Assembly (NCBI GenBank): GCA_947172415.1
Contig: OX359190.1
Span: 5,828,001-5,892,000 of the forward strand
DNA: 64,000 nt
Reading direction: 5' to 3'
Source of the DNA: Chondrosia reniformis
Taxonomy: Eukaryota > Porifera > Demospongiae > Chondrillida > Chondrillidae
Shown: one piece after another, positions 35,998-49,810 of the stretch
How the letters are laid out: each line of letters opens with the position of its first letter
Position numbering within the stretch: position 1 is the first letter of the stretch
The notes under the pieces: generated by a model
The model's input: only the letters and a program-made list of their open reading frames with translations
Databases searched by the model: none
What the model was told of the DNA's origin: nothing
Translations under genes and position numbers: made by a program

Positions 35998-36413
35998 CAG
36001 TGCAAGTTACAAATTTATACACGGATGCAAGTAACTCCCAAGATAATCACACTGAGGTAGATAATATAATACAGATGCAAATGACTCCCAAAATAATCAC
36101 AATCAGGTATAGAATTAAACGCTACAAGACTTTACCACACTGAAATTCTCAACTTCTGCATACAGAGTAGTAGTCTCTACAGATCATATAAGGTTAAACA
36201 CTTGGCCTTCCAATTACCTTTTCACACCTTAGTATAGACTCAAGATGATGCATCTGCATGCCATTATCAGCAACAATTCCAGTCTCATGTAGGGGGTCTC
36301 AGCCAATAATCACCATGGATTTGATTTGCCTTCAGTGTGAGGTACGAGTACTGTTGATTGCTTGGATGCATTCACATAAACAACAGGGTTAGAGACAATT
36401 TGGTAACTTGCAC
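35998..36413 (+). mobile_element. MITE-like element P, copy 2
   Basis: CAGTGCAAGTTACAAATT at the left and AATTTGGTAACTTGCAC at the right, an inverted repeat of about 17 bp. Its right half forms the left arm of the palindrome described next. Confidence 0.6.
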
Positions 36414-36675
36414 ACAAGGGTCATTATGAAATATATTAAAGGCCCCAGCCTTTATGTCCCTGTGTGCAAGTTACCAAATTGTCTCTAACCCTGTTGTTTA
36501 TGTGAATGCATCCAAGCAATCAACAGTACTCGTACCTCACACTGAAGGCAAATCAAATCCATGGTGATTATTGGCTGAGACCCCCTACATGAGACTGGAA
36601 TTGTTGCTGATAATGGCATGCAGATGCATCATCTTGAGTCTATACTAAGGTGTGAAAAGGTAATTGGAAGGCCAA
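36202..36675. repeat. Long palindrome, arms about 219 bp
   Basis: 36202-36420 and 36457-36675 are reverse complements with essentially one indel (CAAGGG against CCCTG), around a spacer of about 36 bases that itself has AAAGG-CCCCAGCC-TTT character. The right arm ends in GGAAGGCCAA and satellite starts at once. Block D copy 1 (18.62-18.84 kb) has only one arm. Confidence 0.93.
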
Positions 36676-39600
36676 TATATATATATATATATATATATAA
36701 TATGCAAATAAGATATATACAATATATATTATATATAAGATATATAATACATATATATTATGCATGCTTTTTTTCTATTTTCAGGACCCTACCTGGAATT
36801 GAACCAGGACATCCTCGTACCTTGTTTATAGACGATGTTATCCGTAATACCATCGGTCAAGTGGGTTCCACAATATATGTTGTAAATGATGTCCTATTTA
36901 TATACCACTCACTTTTGACTCTACATATATATGCAATATATATATATATATATATAATGCATATAAGATATATACAATATATATTACATATAAGATATAT
37001 AATACATATATAAGATGTGTGCTTTTTTCCTTTTTTCCTTTTTCAGGACCCAACCTGGTATTTAACAAGGGCATCCTCGTACGACGATGTTATCCGTAAC
37101 ATCATCGGTCATGTGAGTTCCACAATATATCTTGTAAATGAAGTCCTATTGATATACCACACACTTTTGACTCTACATATATATGCAATATATATATATA
37201 TATATAATATGCATTTAAGATATATACAATATATATTACATATAAGATATATAATACATATATATTATGCATGCTTTATTTCCTTTTTCAGGACCCTACC
37301 TGGAAATGAACCAGGACATCCTCGTAACTTGTATCCAGACGATGTTATCCGTAACACCATCGCTCACGTGGGTCACCCAATATATGTGTTAATGAAGGCC
37401 TATTTATATACCACTCACTTTCGACTCTACATATATCTGCAATATATATATATATATAAAATGCATATAAGATATATACAATATATATTATATATAAGAT
37501 ATATAATACATATATATTATGCATGCTTTTTTTTCTTTTTTCAGGACGAAACCTGGTATTGAACCAGGACATCCTCGTGCCTTGTATCCAGACGATGTTA
37601 TCCGTAACACCATCGTTCACGTGGGTTCCACAATATATGTTTTAAATGAAATCCTATTTATATACCACTCAATTTTGATTGTACATATATATGCAATATA
37701 TAAGATATATAATATGCATATAAGATATATAAAATATTCATTACATATAAGATATATAATACATATATAAGATGTTAGCTTTTTTCTTTTTTTCTTTTTC
37801 AGCACCCAACCTGGTATTGAACCAGGGCATCCTCGTACGACGATGTTATCCGTAACATCATCGGTCACGTGGGTTCCACAATATATCTTGTAAATGAAGT
37901 CCTATTTATAAACCACTCACTTTTGACTCTACACATATACAATATACAAGATATATAATATGCATATAAGATATATACAATATATATTACATATAAGATA
38001 TATAATACATATATAAGTTTTTTCTTTTTTCTTTTTTTCTTTTTTCAGGACCCAACCTGGTTTTGAACTAGTGCATCCTCGTACCTTGTTTTCAGACGAT
38101 GTCATCCATAACACCATCGGTCACGTGGGTTTCACAATATATGTTGTAAATGAAGTCCTATTTATATACCACTCACTTTTGACTCTACATATATATGCAA
38201 TATATATATATAATATGCATATAAGATATATACAGTATATATTACATATAAGACATATAATACTTATATATTATTTATGCTTTTTATTCTTTTTTCAGTA
38301 CACAACCTGGTATTGAACTAGGACATCCTCGTACCTTGTATCCAGACAATGTTATCCGTAATACTATCGGTCACATGGGTTCCACAATATATTTTGTAAA
38401 TGAAGTCCTATTTATATACCACTCACTTTTGACTCTACATATATATGCAATATATGTATATATAATATGAATATAAGATATATACAATATATATTACATA
38501 TAAGATATATAATAAATGTATAATATATATGCTTTTTTTCTTTTTTTCTTTATTCAGGACCCAACCTTTTATTGAACCAGGGCATCCTCGTACATTGTAT
38601 CCAGACGATGTTATCCGTAACACCATTGGTCACGTGGGTACCACAATATATGTTGTAAATGAAGTCCTCTTTATATACCACTCACTTTTGACTCTACATA
38701 TATATGCAATATATAAGATTTATAATATGCATATAAGATATATACAATATATATTACATATAAGATATATAATACATATATAAGTTGTTTTCTTTTTTCA
38801 GGAACCAACCTAGTATTGAATCAGGGCCTTCTCGTACGACGATGTTATCCGTCACATCATCGGTCATGTGGGTTCAACAATATATCTTGTTAATGAAGTC
38901 CTATTTATGTACCACTCACTTTTAACTCTACATATATATGCAATATATATATATAATATGCATATAAGATATATACAATATATAATTTACATATAAGATA
39001 TATAATAAATGTATAAGATATATGCTTTTTTTTTTTTCTTTATTCAGGACCTAACCATTTATTGAACCAGGGCATCCTCGTACCTTGTATCCAGACGATG
39101 TCATCCGTAACACCATCGGTCACCTGGGTCACCCAATATATGTTGTAAATGAAGTCCTATTTATATACCACACACTTTTGACTCTACATATATATGCAAT
39201 ATATATATATATATAATATGCATATAAAATATATACAATATATATTATATATAAGATATATACAATATATATTATATATAAGATAAAGAATACATATATA
39301 AGTTGTTTGCTTTTTTTCAGGACCCAACCTGGTATTGAACCAGGGCATCCTTGTACGACGATGTTATCCGTAACATCATCGGTCACGTTGGTTCCACAAT
39401 GTATCTTGTAAATGAAGTCCAATTTATATACCACCCACTTTTGACTCCACATATATATGCAATATATAAGATATATAATATGCATATAAGATATATTCAA
39501 TATATATTACATATAAGATATATAATACATATATAAGCTGTTGCCTTTTTCCTTTTTTCAGGACCCAACCTGGTATTGAACTAGGGCATCCTCGTACCTT

Positions 39601-40271
39601 GTATCCAGACAATGTCATCCGCAGCACCATTGGTCACTTCGGTCACCCAATATATGTTGTAAATGAAGTCCTATTTATATACTACACACTTTTGACTCTA
39701 CATATATATGCAATATATATATATATATAATATGCATATAAGATATATATATAATATGCATATAAGATATATACAATATATATTACATATATATTATTCA
39801 TGCTTTTTTCCTATTTTCAGGACCCTACCTGGTATTGAACCAGGACATCCTCGTACCTTGTTTCCAGACGATGTCATTCGTAAAGCCATCGGTCACGTGG
39901 GTCACCCAATATATGTTGTAAATGAAGTCCTATTTATATACCTCTCACTTTTGACTCTACATATATATGCAATATATATATATAATATGCATATAAGATA
40001 TATACAATATATATTACATATAAGATTTACAATACATATATATTATGCATGCTTTTTTCCTATTTTCAGGACCCCACCTGGTATTGAACCAGGACATCCT
40101 CGTACATTGTTTCCAGACGATGTTATCCATAATACCATCGAACACGTGGGTTCCACAATATATGTTGTAAATGATGTCCTATTTATATACCACTCACCTT
40201 TGACTCTACATATATATGCAATATATATATATAATATGAATATAAAATATATACAATATATATTACATATA
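36676..40271. repeat. Satellite block 9
   Basis: About 14-15 monomers. Contains the third copy of the higher-order group seen in block 8 and an empty-site relative of the Naiad insertion near 37.71 kb. Confidence 0.95.
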
Positions 40272-40993
40272 CGCATGTGTGACATGTTCACAAATTTCCG
40301 ATTTTTGTAAATCGTCTTATTAGCGCTTTCAGAGGTGTCACATTCCAGGCGGAAGTGTCTCTAGCATGTGACCTGCGCTTGAAGCGGAGCACAAGCCACT
40401 GAAACGTCACGAGTCATCACTAGTCGTTGCGATGTTAAATTATCAATTGTGAAAACTTATGAGCAATTTATATAGTGTAGTGGAGGAAGGCCAATGATGG
40501 AGGAAGGCCAATTAAGGCCTAAGTGACCGAAACGTTCTATTTTTCTCTTGATTATACTACGTTAATAATCAAAAGAAGAATAGAACGTTTTTCTTTTGAT
40601 TATACTACGTTAATAATCAAAAAAGTATACAACGTTTCTGTCACGTAAGCCTTAATTCCTCAGCTAATATTAACGTATTATAATAGCTGAGGAAATAAGG
40701 CTAACGTGACCGAAACGTTCTATTTTTTTGATTATACTTCGTTAATTGCTCATACATTTTTGCCATTGATAATTACATAGATATTAGTAGACATGCAATA
40801 TGCTTACTGTTTCCACTTACCTCTTAAAACAACAATAAACTCCGATCAAAGAAACTGTATCGCTACCGAGAAGCCTTACTTGACATATCAACTTCGGAAG
40901 TCTAATGTTTGTACCAAATATTTGGGTGGATATTAAACGTCATAAGACGTCATTGTATGATGGCTCAGGTATACTACTAATTTTGGCTGACAA
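40272..40993 (+). mobile_element. Duplicated block E, copy 2
   Basis: Nearly identical to 23586-24307, including the inverted repeat and the CTGAGGA (40687-40693) ... GAAACGTT hammerhead-like core. The left satellite junction is the same, so the copies come from duplication of a larger segment. Confidence 0.6.
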
Positions 40994-41559
40994 TCACGTG
41001 ACAATACCATTACTCGAAGGAGAAGAGACAAATGGAAAACGAACCGATTATTAGACAGTGGAGAATTGTATATCTAACCATTTTTTGACATCAATCTCTT
41101 CAGTAAGTAACAGCCTAAAAGTTGTATGTATACTCCTGGAATATTCCCTTGTTTAAGTGAGATATTAAGTACTAGAGGCGCCTGATAAAGGTACGAAAAA
41201 ACGTTTTCGAATATAATTTAAAAACTAAAGGGAATTTTAAAGGAGTATACATACCATCGTTAGATATCATTATCCTTCATAGGTTGGTGTCACCATTTAT
41301 TCTATATTCGTATTTTCCACTGTCTAATAAAACATTTTTGGCGATTTGGCACCTATCACTTACGGCCGCTTACGTTCTTCTTTAAGGCTGCAATCGTGAC
41401 ATTCTTGTAGCCAAACTATTAAGAAAGAATAGCACTTCAATTCTATATAATTTGTTTAGTGATACGATGTTTCTAAAGTAAAATAGAATAAATTAAAAAG
41501 AGTGTTAGTTAGCGACTTTTATCGAAAATTTCCGGAAGTATGGACATCTTCCACTTGCG
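40994..41559 (+). mobile_element. MITE-like module M, copy 3
   Basis: Same as copies 1 and 2, with the 170-bp tail ending CTTCCACTTGCG before the satellite resumes. Confidence 0.65.
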
Positions 41560-44500
41560 TAAGATATATAATACACATATAAGTTGTTTCCTTTTTTTCT
41601 TTTTTCAGGACCTAATCTGGTATTGAACCAGGGCATCCTCGTACGACAATGTTATCCGTAACACAATCGGTCACGTGGGTTCCACCATGTATCTTGTAAA
41701 TGAAGTCCAATTTATATACCACTCACTTTAGATTCTACATTTATATTCAATATATAAAATATATAATATGCATATAAGATATATACAATATATATTACAT
41801 TTAAGTTATATAATACATATAATAGATGTATGCTTTGTTCTTTTTTCTTTTTTCAGGACCCCACCTGGTATTGAACCATGGTATCCTCGAACGACGATGT
41901 TATCCGTAACACCATCGGTCAAGTGGGTTCCACAATGTATCTTGTAAATCAAGTCCTATTTATATACCACTCACTTTTGACTCTACATATATATGCAATA
42001 TATATATATATATATATATATGTATAATATGCATATAAGATATATACATTATATATTACATATAAGATGTATAATACATATATAAGTTGTTTTTCTTTTT
42101 TTCTTTTTTCACGACCCAACCTGGTATTGAACCAGGGCATCCTCGTCCGACGATGTTATCCGTAACACTATAGGTCACGTGGGTTCCACAATGTATCTTG
42201 TAAATGAAATCCTATTTATATACCACTCACTTTTGACTGTACATATATATGCAATATATAAGATATATAATATGCATATAAGATATATTCAATATATATT
42301 ACATATAAGATATATATATATTATGCATGCTGTTTTTTCTATTTTCAGGACCTTACCTGGTATTGAACCAGGACATCCTCGTACCTTGTATACAGACGAT
42401 ATTATCCGTAATACCATGGGTCAAGTGGGTTCCACAATATACGTTGCAAATGATGTCCTATTTATATACCAGTCACTTTTGACTCTACATATATATGCAA
42501 TATATATATATATAATATGCATATAAGATATATACAATATATATATATATAATATGTATATAAGATATATACAATATATATTACATATAAGATATTTAAT
42601 ACATATATAAGTTGATTGCTTTTTTCTGTTTTCAGGACCCAACCGGGTATTGAACCAGGACATCCTCGTACGACGATGTTATCCGTAACACAATTAGTCA
42701 CGTGGGTTCCTCAATGTATCTTGTAAATGAAGTCCTATTTATATACCACTCACTTTTGACTCTACATATATATGCAATATATAAGATATATACAATATAC
42801 ATTTCATGTAATATATATAGTACATATATAAGTTGTAGGCTTTTTTCTTTTTTTAGGACCCAACCTGGTATTGAACTAGGGCATCCTCGTACCTTGTTTC
42901 CAGACGATGTCATACGTAACACCATCGGTCACGTGGGTCACCCAATATGTGTTGTAAAAGATGTCCTCTTTATATACCACACACTATTGACTCTACATAT
43001 ATATGCAATATATATATATAATATGGATATTAGATATATACTATATATATTACATAAAAGATATATAATACATATAAAAGTTGTTTTCTTTTTTTCTTTT
43101 TTCAGGACCAAACCAGGTATTGAACCAGGGCATCCTCGTACGACGATGTTATCCGTAACACCATCGGTAACATGGGCTCAACAATGTATCTTGTAAATGA
43201 TGTCCTATTTACATACCACTCACTTTTGACTCTACATATATATGCAATATATATGATATATAATATGCATATAAGATATATACAATATATATTACATATA
43301 AGAAATATTATACATATATATTATGGATGCTTTTTTTCTTTTTTCAGGACCCAACCTGGTATTGAACCAGGACATCCTCGTACCTTGTATCCAGACCATG
43401 TTATCCGTAACGCCATCGGTCACGTGGGTTCCACAATATATGTTGTAAATGATGTCCTATTTATATACCACTCACTTTTGACTCTACATATATATGAAAT
43501 ACATATATATATAATATACATATAAGATATATACAATATATATTACATATAAGAAATATAATACATATATATTATGTATGCTTTTTTTCTTTTTTTAGGA
43601 ACCAACCTGGTTTTGAACCAGGACATCCTCGTGCCTTGTATCCAGACGATGTTATCCGTAACACAATCGGTCACGTGGGTTCCACAATATATGTCGAAAA
43701 TGGAGTCCTATTTATATACCACTTACTTTTGACTGTACATATATATGCAATATATAAGATATATAATATGCATATAACATATATACAATATATATTACAT
43801 ATAAGATATATAATACATATGTAAGTTGTTGCCTTTTTTTCTTTTTTCAGGACCCAACCTGGTATTGAACTTGGGCATCCTCGTACCTTGTATCCAGACG
43901 ATGTCATCCATAACACCATCGGCCACGTGGGTCACCCAATATATGTGTAAATGAAGTCCTATTTATATACCGCACAGTTTTGACTTTACATATATATGCA
44001 AAATGTATATATATATAATATGCATATAAGATATATACAATAAATATTGCATATAAGATATATAAAACATATATATTATGCATGCTTTTTTTTCTTTTTT
44101 CAGGCCACAACCTAGTATTGAACCAGGACATCCTCGTACCTTGTATCCAGACAATGTCATCCGTAACACCATCTGTCACATGGGTCACCCAATATATGTT
44201 GTAAATGAAGTCCTATTTATATACCACTCACTTTTGACTCTACATATATATGCAATATATATATATATAATATGCATATAAGATATATACAATATATATT
44301 ATATGTAAGATATATAATACATATATAAGTTGTTTGTTTTATTTCTTTTTTTCTTTTTTCAGGACCACAATATATGTTGTAAATGAAGTCCTATTTATAT
44401 ACCACTCACTTTTGACTCTACATATATATGCAATATATATATATATAGAATATACATATAAGATATATACAATATATATTACATATAAAATATATAATAA

Positions 44501-46260
44501 ATGTATAAGATATATGCTTTTTTTCTTTTTTTCTTTATTCAGGGCCCAACCTTTTATTGAACCAGGACATCCTCGTACCTTGCATCCAGACGATGTCATC
44601 TCTAACACCATCGGTCACCTGGGTCCCCTATATATGTTTTCAATGAAGTCCTATTTATATACCACTCACTTTTGACTCTACATATATATGCAATATATTT
44701 ATGTATATATATAATATGCATATAAGATATATACAATATATATTACATATAAGATATATAATGCATATATAAGATGTGTGCTTTTTTCCTTTTTTTCTTT
44801 TTTCAAGACCCAGCCTGGTATTGAACCTAGGCATCCTCGTACGACGATGTTATCCGTAACATCATCGGTCATGTGTGTTCCACAATATATCTTGTAAATG
44901 AAGTCCTATTTATATACCACTCACTTTTGACTCTACATATATATGCAATATATAAGATTTATAATATGCATATAAGTTATATAGAATATATATTACAAAT
45001 AAGATATATAATACATATATAAGTTGTTTTCTTTTTTTCTTTTTTTCTCTTTTCAGGACCCAACCTGGTATTGAACTAGGGCATCCTCCTACCTTGTATC
45101 CAGACGATGTCATCCGTAACACCATCGGTCACGTGGTTCACCCAATTTATATACCACTCACCTTTGACTCTACATATATATGCAATATATATATATATAA
45201 TATGCATATAAGATATATACAGTATATATTACATATAACATATATATTACTTATATATTATGTATGCTTTTTTTTCTTTTTTCAGGACCCAATCTGGTAT
45301 TGAACCAGGACATCCTCGTACCTTGTATCCAGACAATGTTATCCGTAACACTATCGGTCACATGGGTTCCACAATATATGTTGTAAATGAAGTCCTATTT
45401 ATATACCACTCACTTTTGACTGTACATATATGTATATATAATATGCATATAAGATATATACAATATATTTACATATAAGATATATAATAAATGTTTAAGA
45501 TATATGCTTTTTTTCTTTTTTCTTTATTCAGGACCCAACCTTTTATTGAACCAGGGCATCCTCGTACCCTGTATCCAGACGATGTCATCTGTAACACCAT
45601 CGGTCACCTGGGTCCCCCAATATATGTTGTAAATGAAGTCCTATTTATATACCATTCACTTTTGACTCTACACATATATGCAATATATATATATATATAT
45701 AATATGCATATAACATATATACAATATATATTACATATAAGATATATAATACATATATATTATGCATGCTTTATTTTCTTTTTTCAGGACCCAACCTGGT
45801 TTTGAACCAGGACATCCTCGTACCTTGTATCCAGACGATGTTATCCGTAACACCATTGGTCACGTGGGTTCCACAATATATGTTGTAAATGAAGTCCTAT
45901 TCATATACCACTCACTTTTGACTCTACGTATATATGCAATAAATAAGATTTGTAATATGCATATAAGTTATATGCAATATATATTGCATATAAGATATAT
46001 AATACATATATGTTGTTTTCTTTTTTCTTTTTTCTTTTTTCAGGACCCAACCTGGTATTGAACTAGGGCATCCTCGTACCTTGTATACCGACGATGTCAT
46101 CCGTAACACCATCGGTCACGTGGGTCACCCAATAAATGTTGTAAATGAAGTCCTATTTATATACCACTCACTTTTGACTCTATATATATATGCAATATAT
46201 ATGTATATAGTATGCATATAAGATATATACAATATATATTACATATAAGATATATAATAT
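41560..46260. repeat. Satellite block 10
   Basis: About 19 monomers. One monomer (44343-44400) lacks most of the core, jumping from CAGGACC to ACAATATATGTTG. No gene. Confidence 0.95.
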
Positions 46261-46430
46261 AAGGTACGTACACACATATCTATTACTTGCATACGTACAT
46301 AATACATATTCTATATACTACAGTATATTTACTGAAATGGGGAGTTTATTATACTTAAGCCTCTGCTAGGCAATCATTGCAAACAATAAACATCACTGGT
46401 TGCCACAAATAGGACTTCGGTCCCCCAGCC

Positions 46431-48530
46431 AAGTAGACGATTGTCACTTGGTTGGTTGGTACCAACTGTCCCCTGTAAATGGACATTATATATTCAGGTG
46501 CAATCAAGGAGGCTTGCATCCCATTTGTGGAAAGACTTCTTCAGTATGATTGAATTGGAAGATAACATACGACAGCACAATGATCAGTCTTTCTCATCAC
46601 TGCTGAATAGAATTCGAATAGGAGACCACACTCAGGAAGACATTGCCATCTTAGCAACTCGCAAGACATCCAACAATCAAGTGGATCTTTCGTCATCACC
46701 ATTTTGCAATGCACTTAGACTGTTCCCTCGGGTTTCTGACTGTGACCTCTATAATGACCAGGAGCTGCACAAATTGACTTCTGCAACAGTGCAGTTGTTT
46801 GAAGCATCACATGTGATTTTGGAGAGTCGCAGATGCACACATGGGGCAGTATCCTATGAGCATATACGAGAAGAACTCATTCCCAATGATGACAAAGAGT
46901 GTGGTGGCTTACCAAGGCGTTTGAAACTGGCTGTTGGGTCGGAAATTATGTTGAGAAGAAACATAAAATGCGGAGATGGACTTGTGAATGGTGCTCGAGG
47001 TATCATAGTAGGATTTAAATGGCCAGGAAATGTAAAAAATCAACCAAGCCCAGGTGCACTACCTGAGTATGTTCTTATCAAATTTCATGATCCTCGAGTT
47101 GGACAACTAAACAAAGTTCCAATTGAAAATGGACACCAGGAAGTGGTGCCAATTGAACCAATGTCAGTCAGGTTCTATGGACGACAGGGTACTGTGCTTC
47201 AGAGAACACAGTTACCTCTCATTCTTTGTTGGGCTGCTACTCTACACAAGGTTCAAGGTCTGTCATTAGATGCAGCTGTGCTGGACCTGGGAGAAAAAGT
47301 GTTCGAACCAGGGATGGCATATGTGGCCTTGAGTGGTGTTAGGACTCTAGATGGCGTGGCTCTATCAAGCTTTGAACCACAGAAGGTCAAGGCTAACAAA
47401 CAAGTGCATGCAGAAATGGCCAGGTTACGGAAGAGAAGTGGTTCACATGATACATCAGACAATGAGTCACAAACATCCCACCTCTTGGTGCACAGTAGTT
47501 CCTCTCTATCCAACAAACCCAATCAACCAATGACCAGTTCCGTTCCTGTCGTTGCTACTCCAGTACCCTCAGTGCAGAGGAATTCTTCTCCACCCATCCA
47601 AACCAACTCGCCAACCAAATCTGCTCCAGGTACACACATGCCCTCGGTGCAGAATAATTCTTCTTTAATAATCCAACCCCAGACCCCAATCATTTCTGTT
47701 CCCCATGTTGCTTCACCAGTACTGTCACTTCAAGAAGAGTTAGAAACTATGGTGAACTGTGAAAATCCAGCTACTGATTTGATCAGCAATTGGGCAAAGT
47801 GTCATGAGGGTGATATTACAGCTACTTTGATAGAAGTAAATCAGCCATCCCGTGCAATTCTCAGCAGCTTCCACAGTACAGATGTTGGCGTGAGGGAAAA
47901 ACTTTTACCTGCCTTTACATTGTTTTATGTTCCAGTGTACACTACAGGAAGTGGAAACTGCATGTACAACATGATTTCATTAACCCTTACAGGAACAGAG
48001 CAGTACATGTCTCACTTGAGGTTGCTGACTGCCTACAGCCTCATTACACATCGAGAACGTATGTTTGAGGTCATTCAACCAACTGCAAGAATCTTCTACC
48101 CTTAAATGGACGAAGTGCAGTTTCAGTTTTTAAGGAAGCAGAAATTCAGTGGTTGGACCTCATTCGCAGTTCACTACAGGATGGATCCTGGGGGAATCAA
48201 TTTCATTTATACGCCCTCTCTATTGCTTTGAAGAGATCAATTTGCCTGTATGGAGTTATGCGTAACAGAACGGTTCAACATCAAGGCAGGCAGTTGCAAC
48301 GCATTGATGTGACTACTTCAGCAGCTGAATTACAGAACCTCTTTGATGCTAAAGACATGCGACTGAACAACAGCATTATTTACCATCCAAATGTGGAAAA
48401 AGATTCCCCACTTTTAGGATTCTTTGATGCAAGCCACTTCACTGCTATTTTACCAGCAAATGCATCATGTAACTCCACAGAATTTTCTCCATTCACCACC
48501 TTTGCCTCCCTCTGGACTCCTGAGGAATGA
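46431..48530 (+). pseudogene. Helitron PIF1-like helicase (motif III onward) with OTU-like domain, copy 2
   Basis: One open frame runs to 48105 and then shifts; the rest of the OTU-like part (to the TGA at 48528-48530) is in another frame because one base was lost near 48092. The frame of motif III (GWYQLSPV) is joined to LWKDFF by a further shift near 46517. The helicase blocks are as in copy 1, but motif VI reads YVALSGVRTL: the arginine expected to act as the arginine finger is Gly. The OTU-like nucleophile is intact here (GSGNC, near 47950), and SHFTAIL supplies the likely His. So this copy keeps the protease Cys and loses the helicase Arg; copy 1 is the reverse. Confidence 0.84.
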
Positions 48531-49810
48531 TATCTAGAGTGTGTGTTTCAATAACTATCTAACTATTTATGACAATCTTTGGAAGTGACATACGTTAATG
48601 GTACATGCAAATATGGCTAGCTGCCAAAGCGTGATGTATATGGCAGTGGGCGGAATACCTTTTATCATGACATTGATATTGGCAAAAGAGAGAGACCCAG
48701 ATTGTGTTAGACTAGCATTTTGAGCAGTCATATTTTTAAGAATCTCACTTAACTTTAATTGACATTTAACAAAATAAACTTTTTGTTTAGTTTCTAATAC
48801 AAGTAGCATAATGATGATCCAGTGATGACTATATATACATACATTAGTATTACAAGGTCAACAGAACAAGTAATTTACAAAATTGTATGTAACAAATCTC
48901 CCTATTATAATATAATGAATAATTGAAACTATTTGTTTTGGATTACGTACACAAATATGAATTTAACATTTTACAGTTTTAATAATTAATAGACGATTGT
49001 ACAACAAAAAAGAAGAGATATTTCGGTATGAATTTAAATTTTACATAATAGATAGGTATACACATAGTTAATGCGTTGGTATAATTATTTATTTAATCGC
49101 TATATGTATAATTGTATAATTATATATGTTATTGTATATTATATGTGTGTTTATATATATTTGTGTTTATATAGTATATGTGTAATTATATTGTATACAT
49201 TTGCACATTCATATGCATGTCTTTTACACATTTTCATGTGACTGATACATGCCTTTGTAAAGTATGTGTGTAGTAGCTGACACTCTCCTGCACAATTTAG
49301 CAGGATAATAGGTGTTAGAGCTAATACTTATAACAGACTAAGTAAGAACTGTTCATGAATGTATTAGCATTCTTCAAACATAGACATAATGTCTTCATGT
49401 TTGTGCAACTTTTGCACATTATATTAGTGAGTACTTTATGCTCACTTTGTCCAACTAACTGTGTTTGGTTACAGTGCATTGATTCTAATTTTACAGTTTC
49501 CTTTAATGCAGGCACTTCCAAGACATGCACTAAACATGTCACACTGGCTACCACAGCCATCTGTTCATCCTCCGTTACATCCAGGGCTGGTAACATGCTT
49601 ACGGGCATCCACTTGCCCCTCGAACGTAAACACCTCCCTGTGGGATGCATTCATGCCTACCTCCGCGTGGTGCATCCTGGGATCACTCTAGCTATTAGGG
49701 TGCTGCTAAATGGCATGAGTAAAGGTGACATCTATGAAATACGCCAAGTAGTTCGAGTTTGCATAGGGGCACAAGGCGCCCCCACGAGTTTTTTAAACTC
49801 GAACTACTTG
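48531..49810 (+). repeat. Helitron 3' non-coding region, copy 2
   Basis: Shared segment from 48732. The terminal hairpin has arms 49745-49761 and 49794-49810; the inner GC stem is damaged here (GGGGCACAAGGCGCCCC). Confidence 0.85.

Larger units (their letters stand above)
46261..49810 (+). mobile_element. Helitron/Helentron-type element, 5'-truncated, copy 2
   Basis: 3550 bp, same junctions and layout as copy 1. Better preserved: one long frame covers the helicase part, linker and most of the OTU-like domain. Confidence 0.83.
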
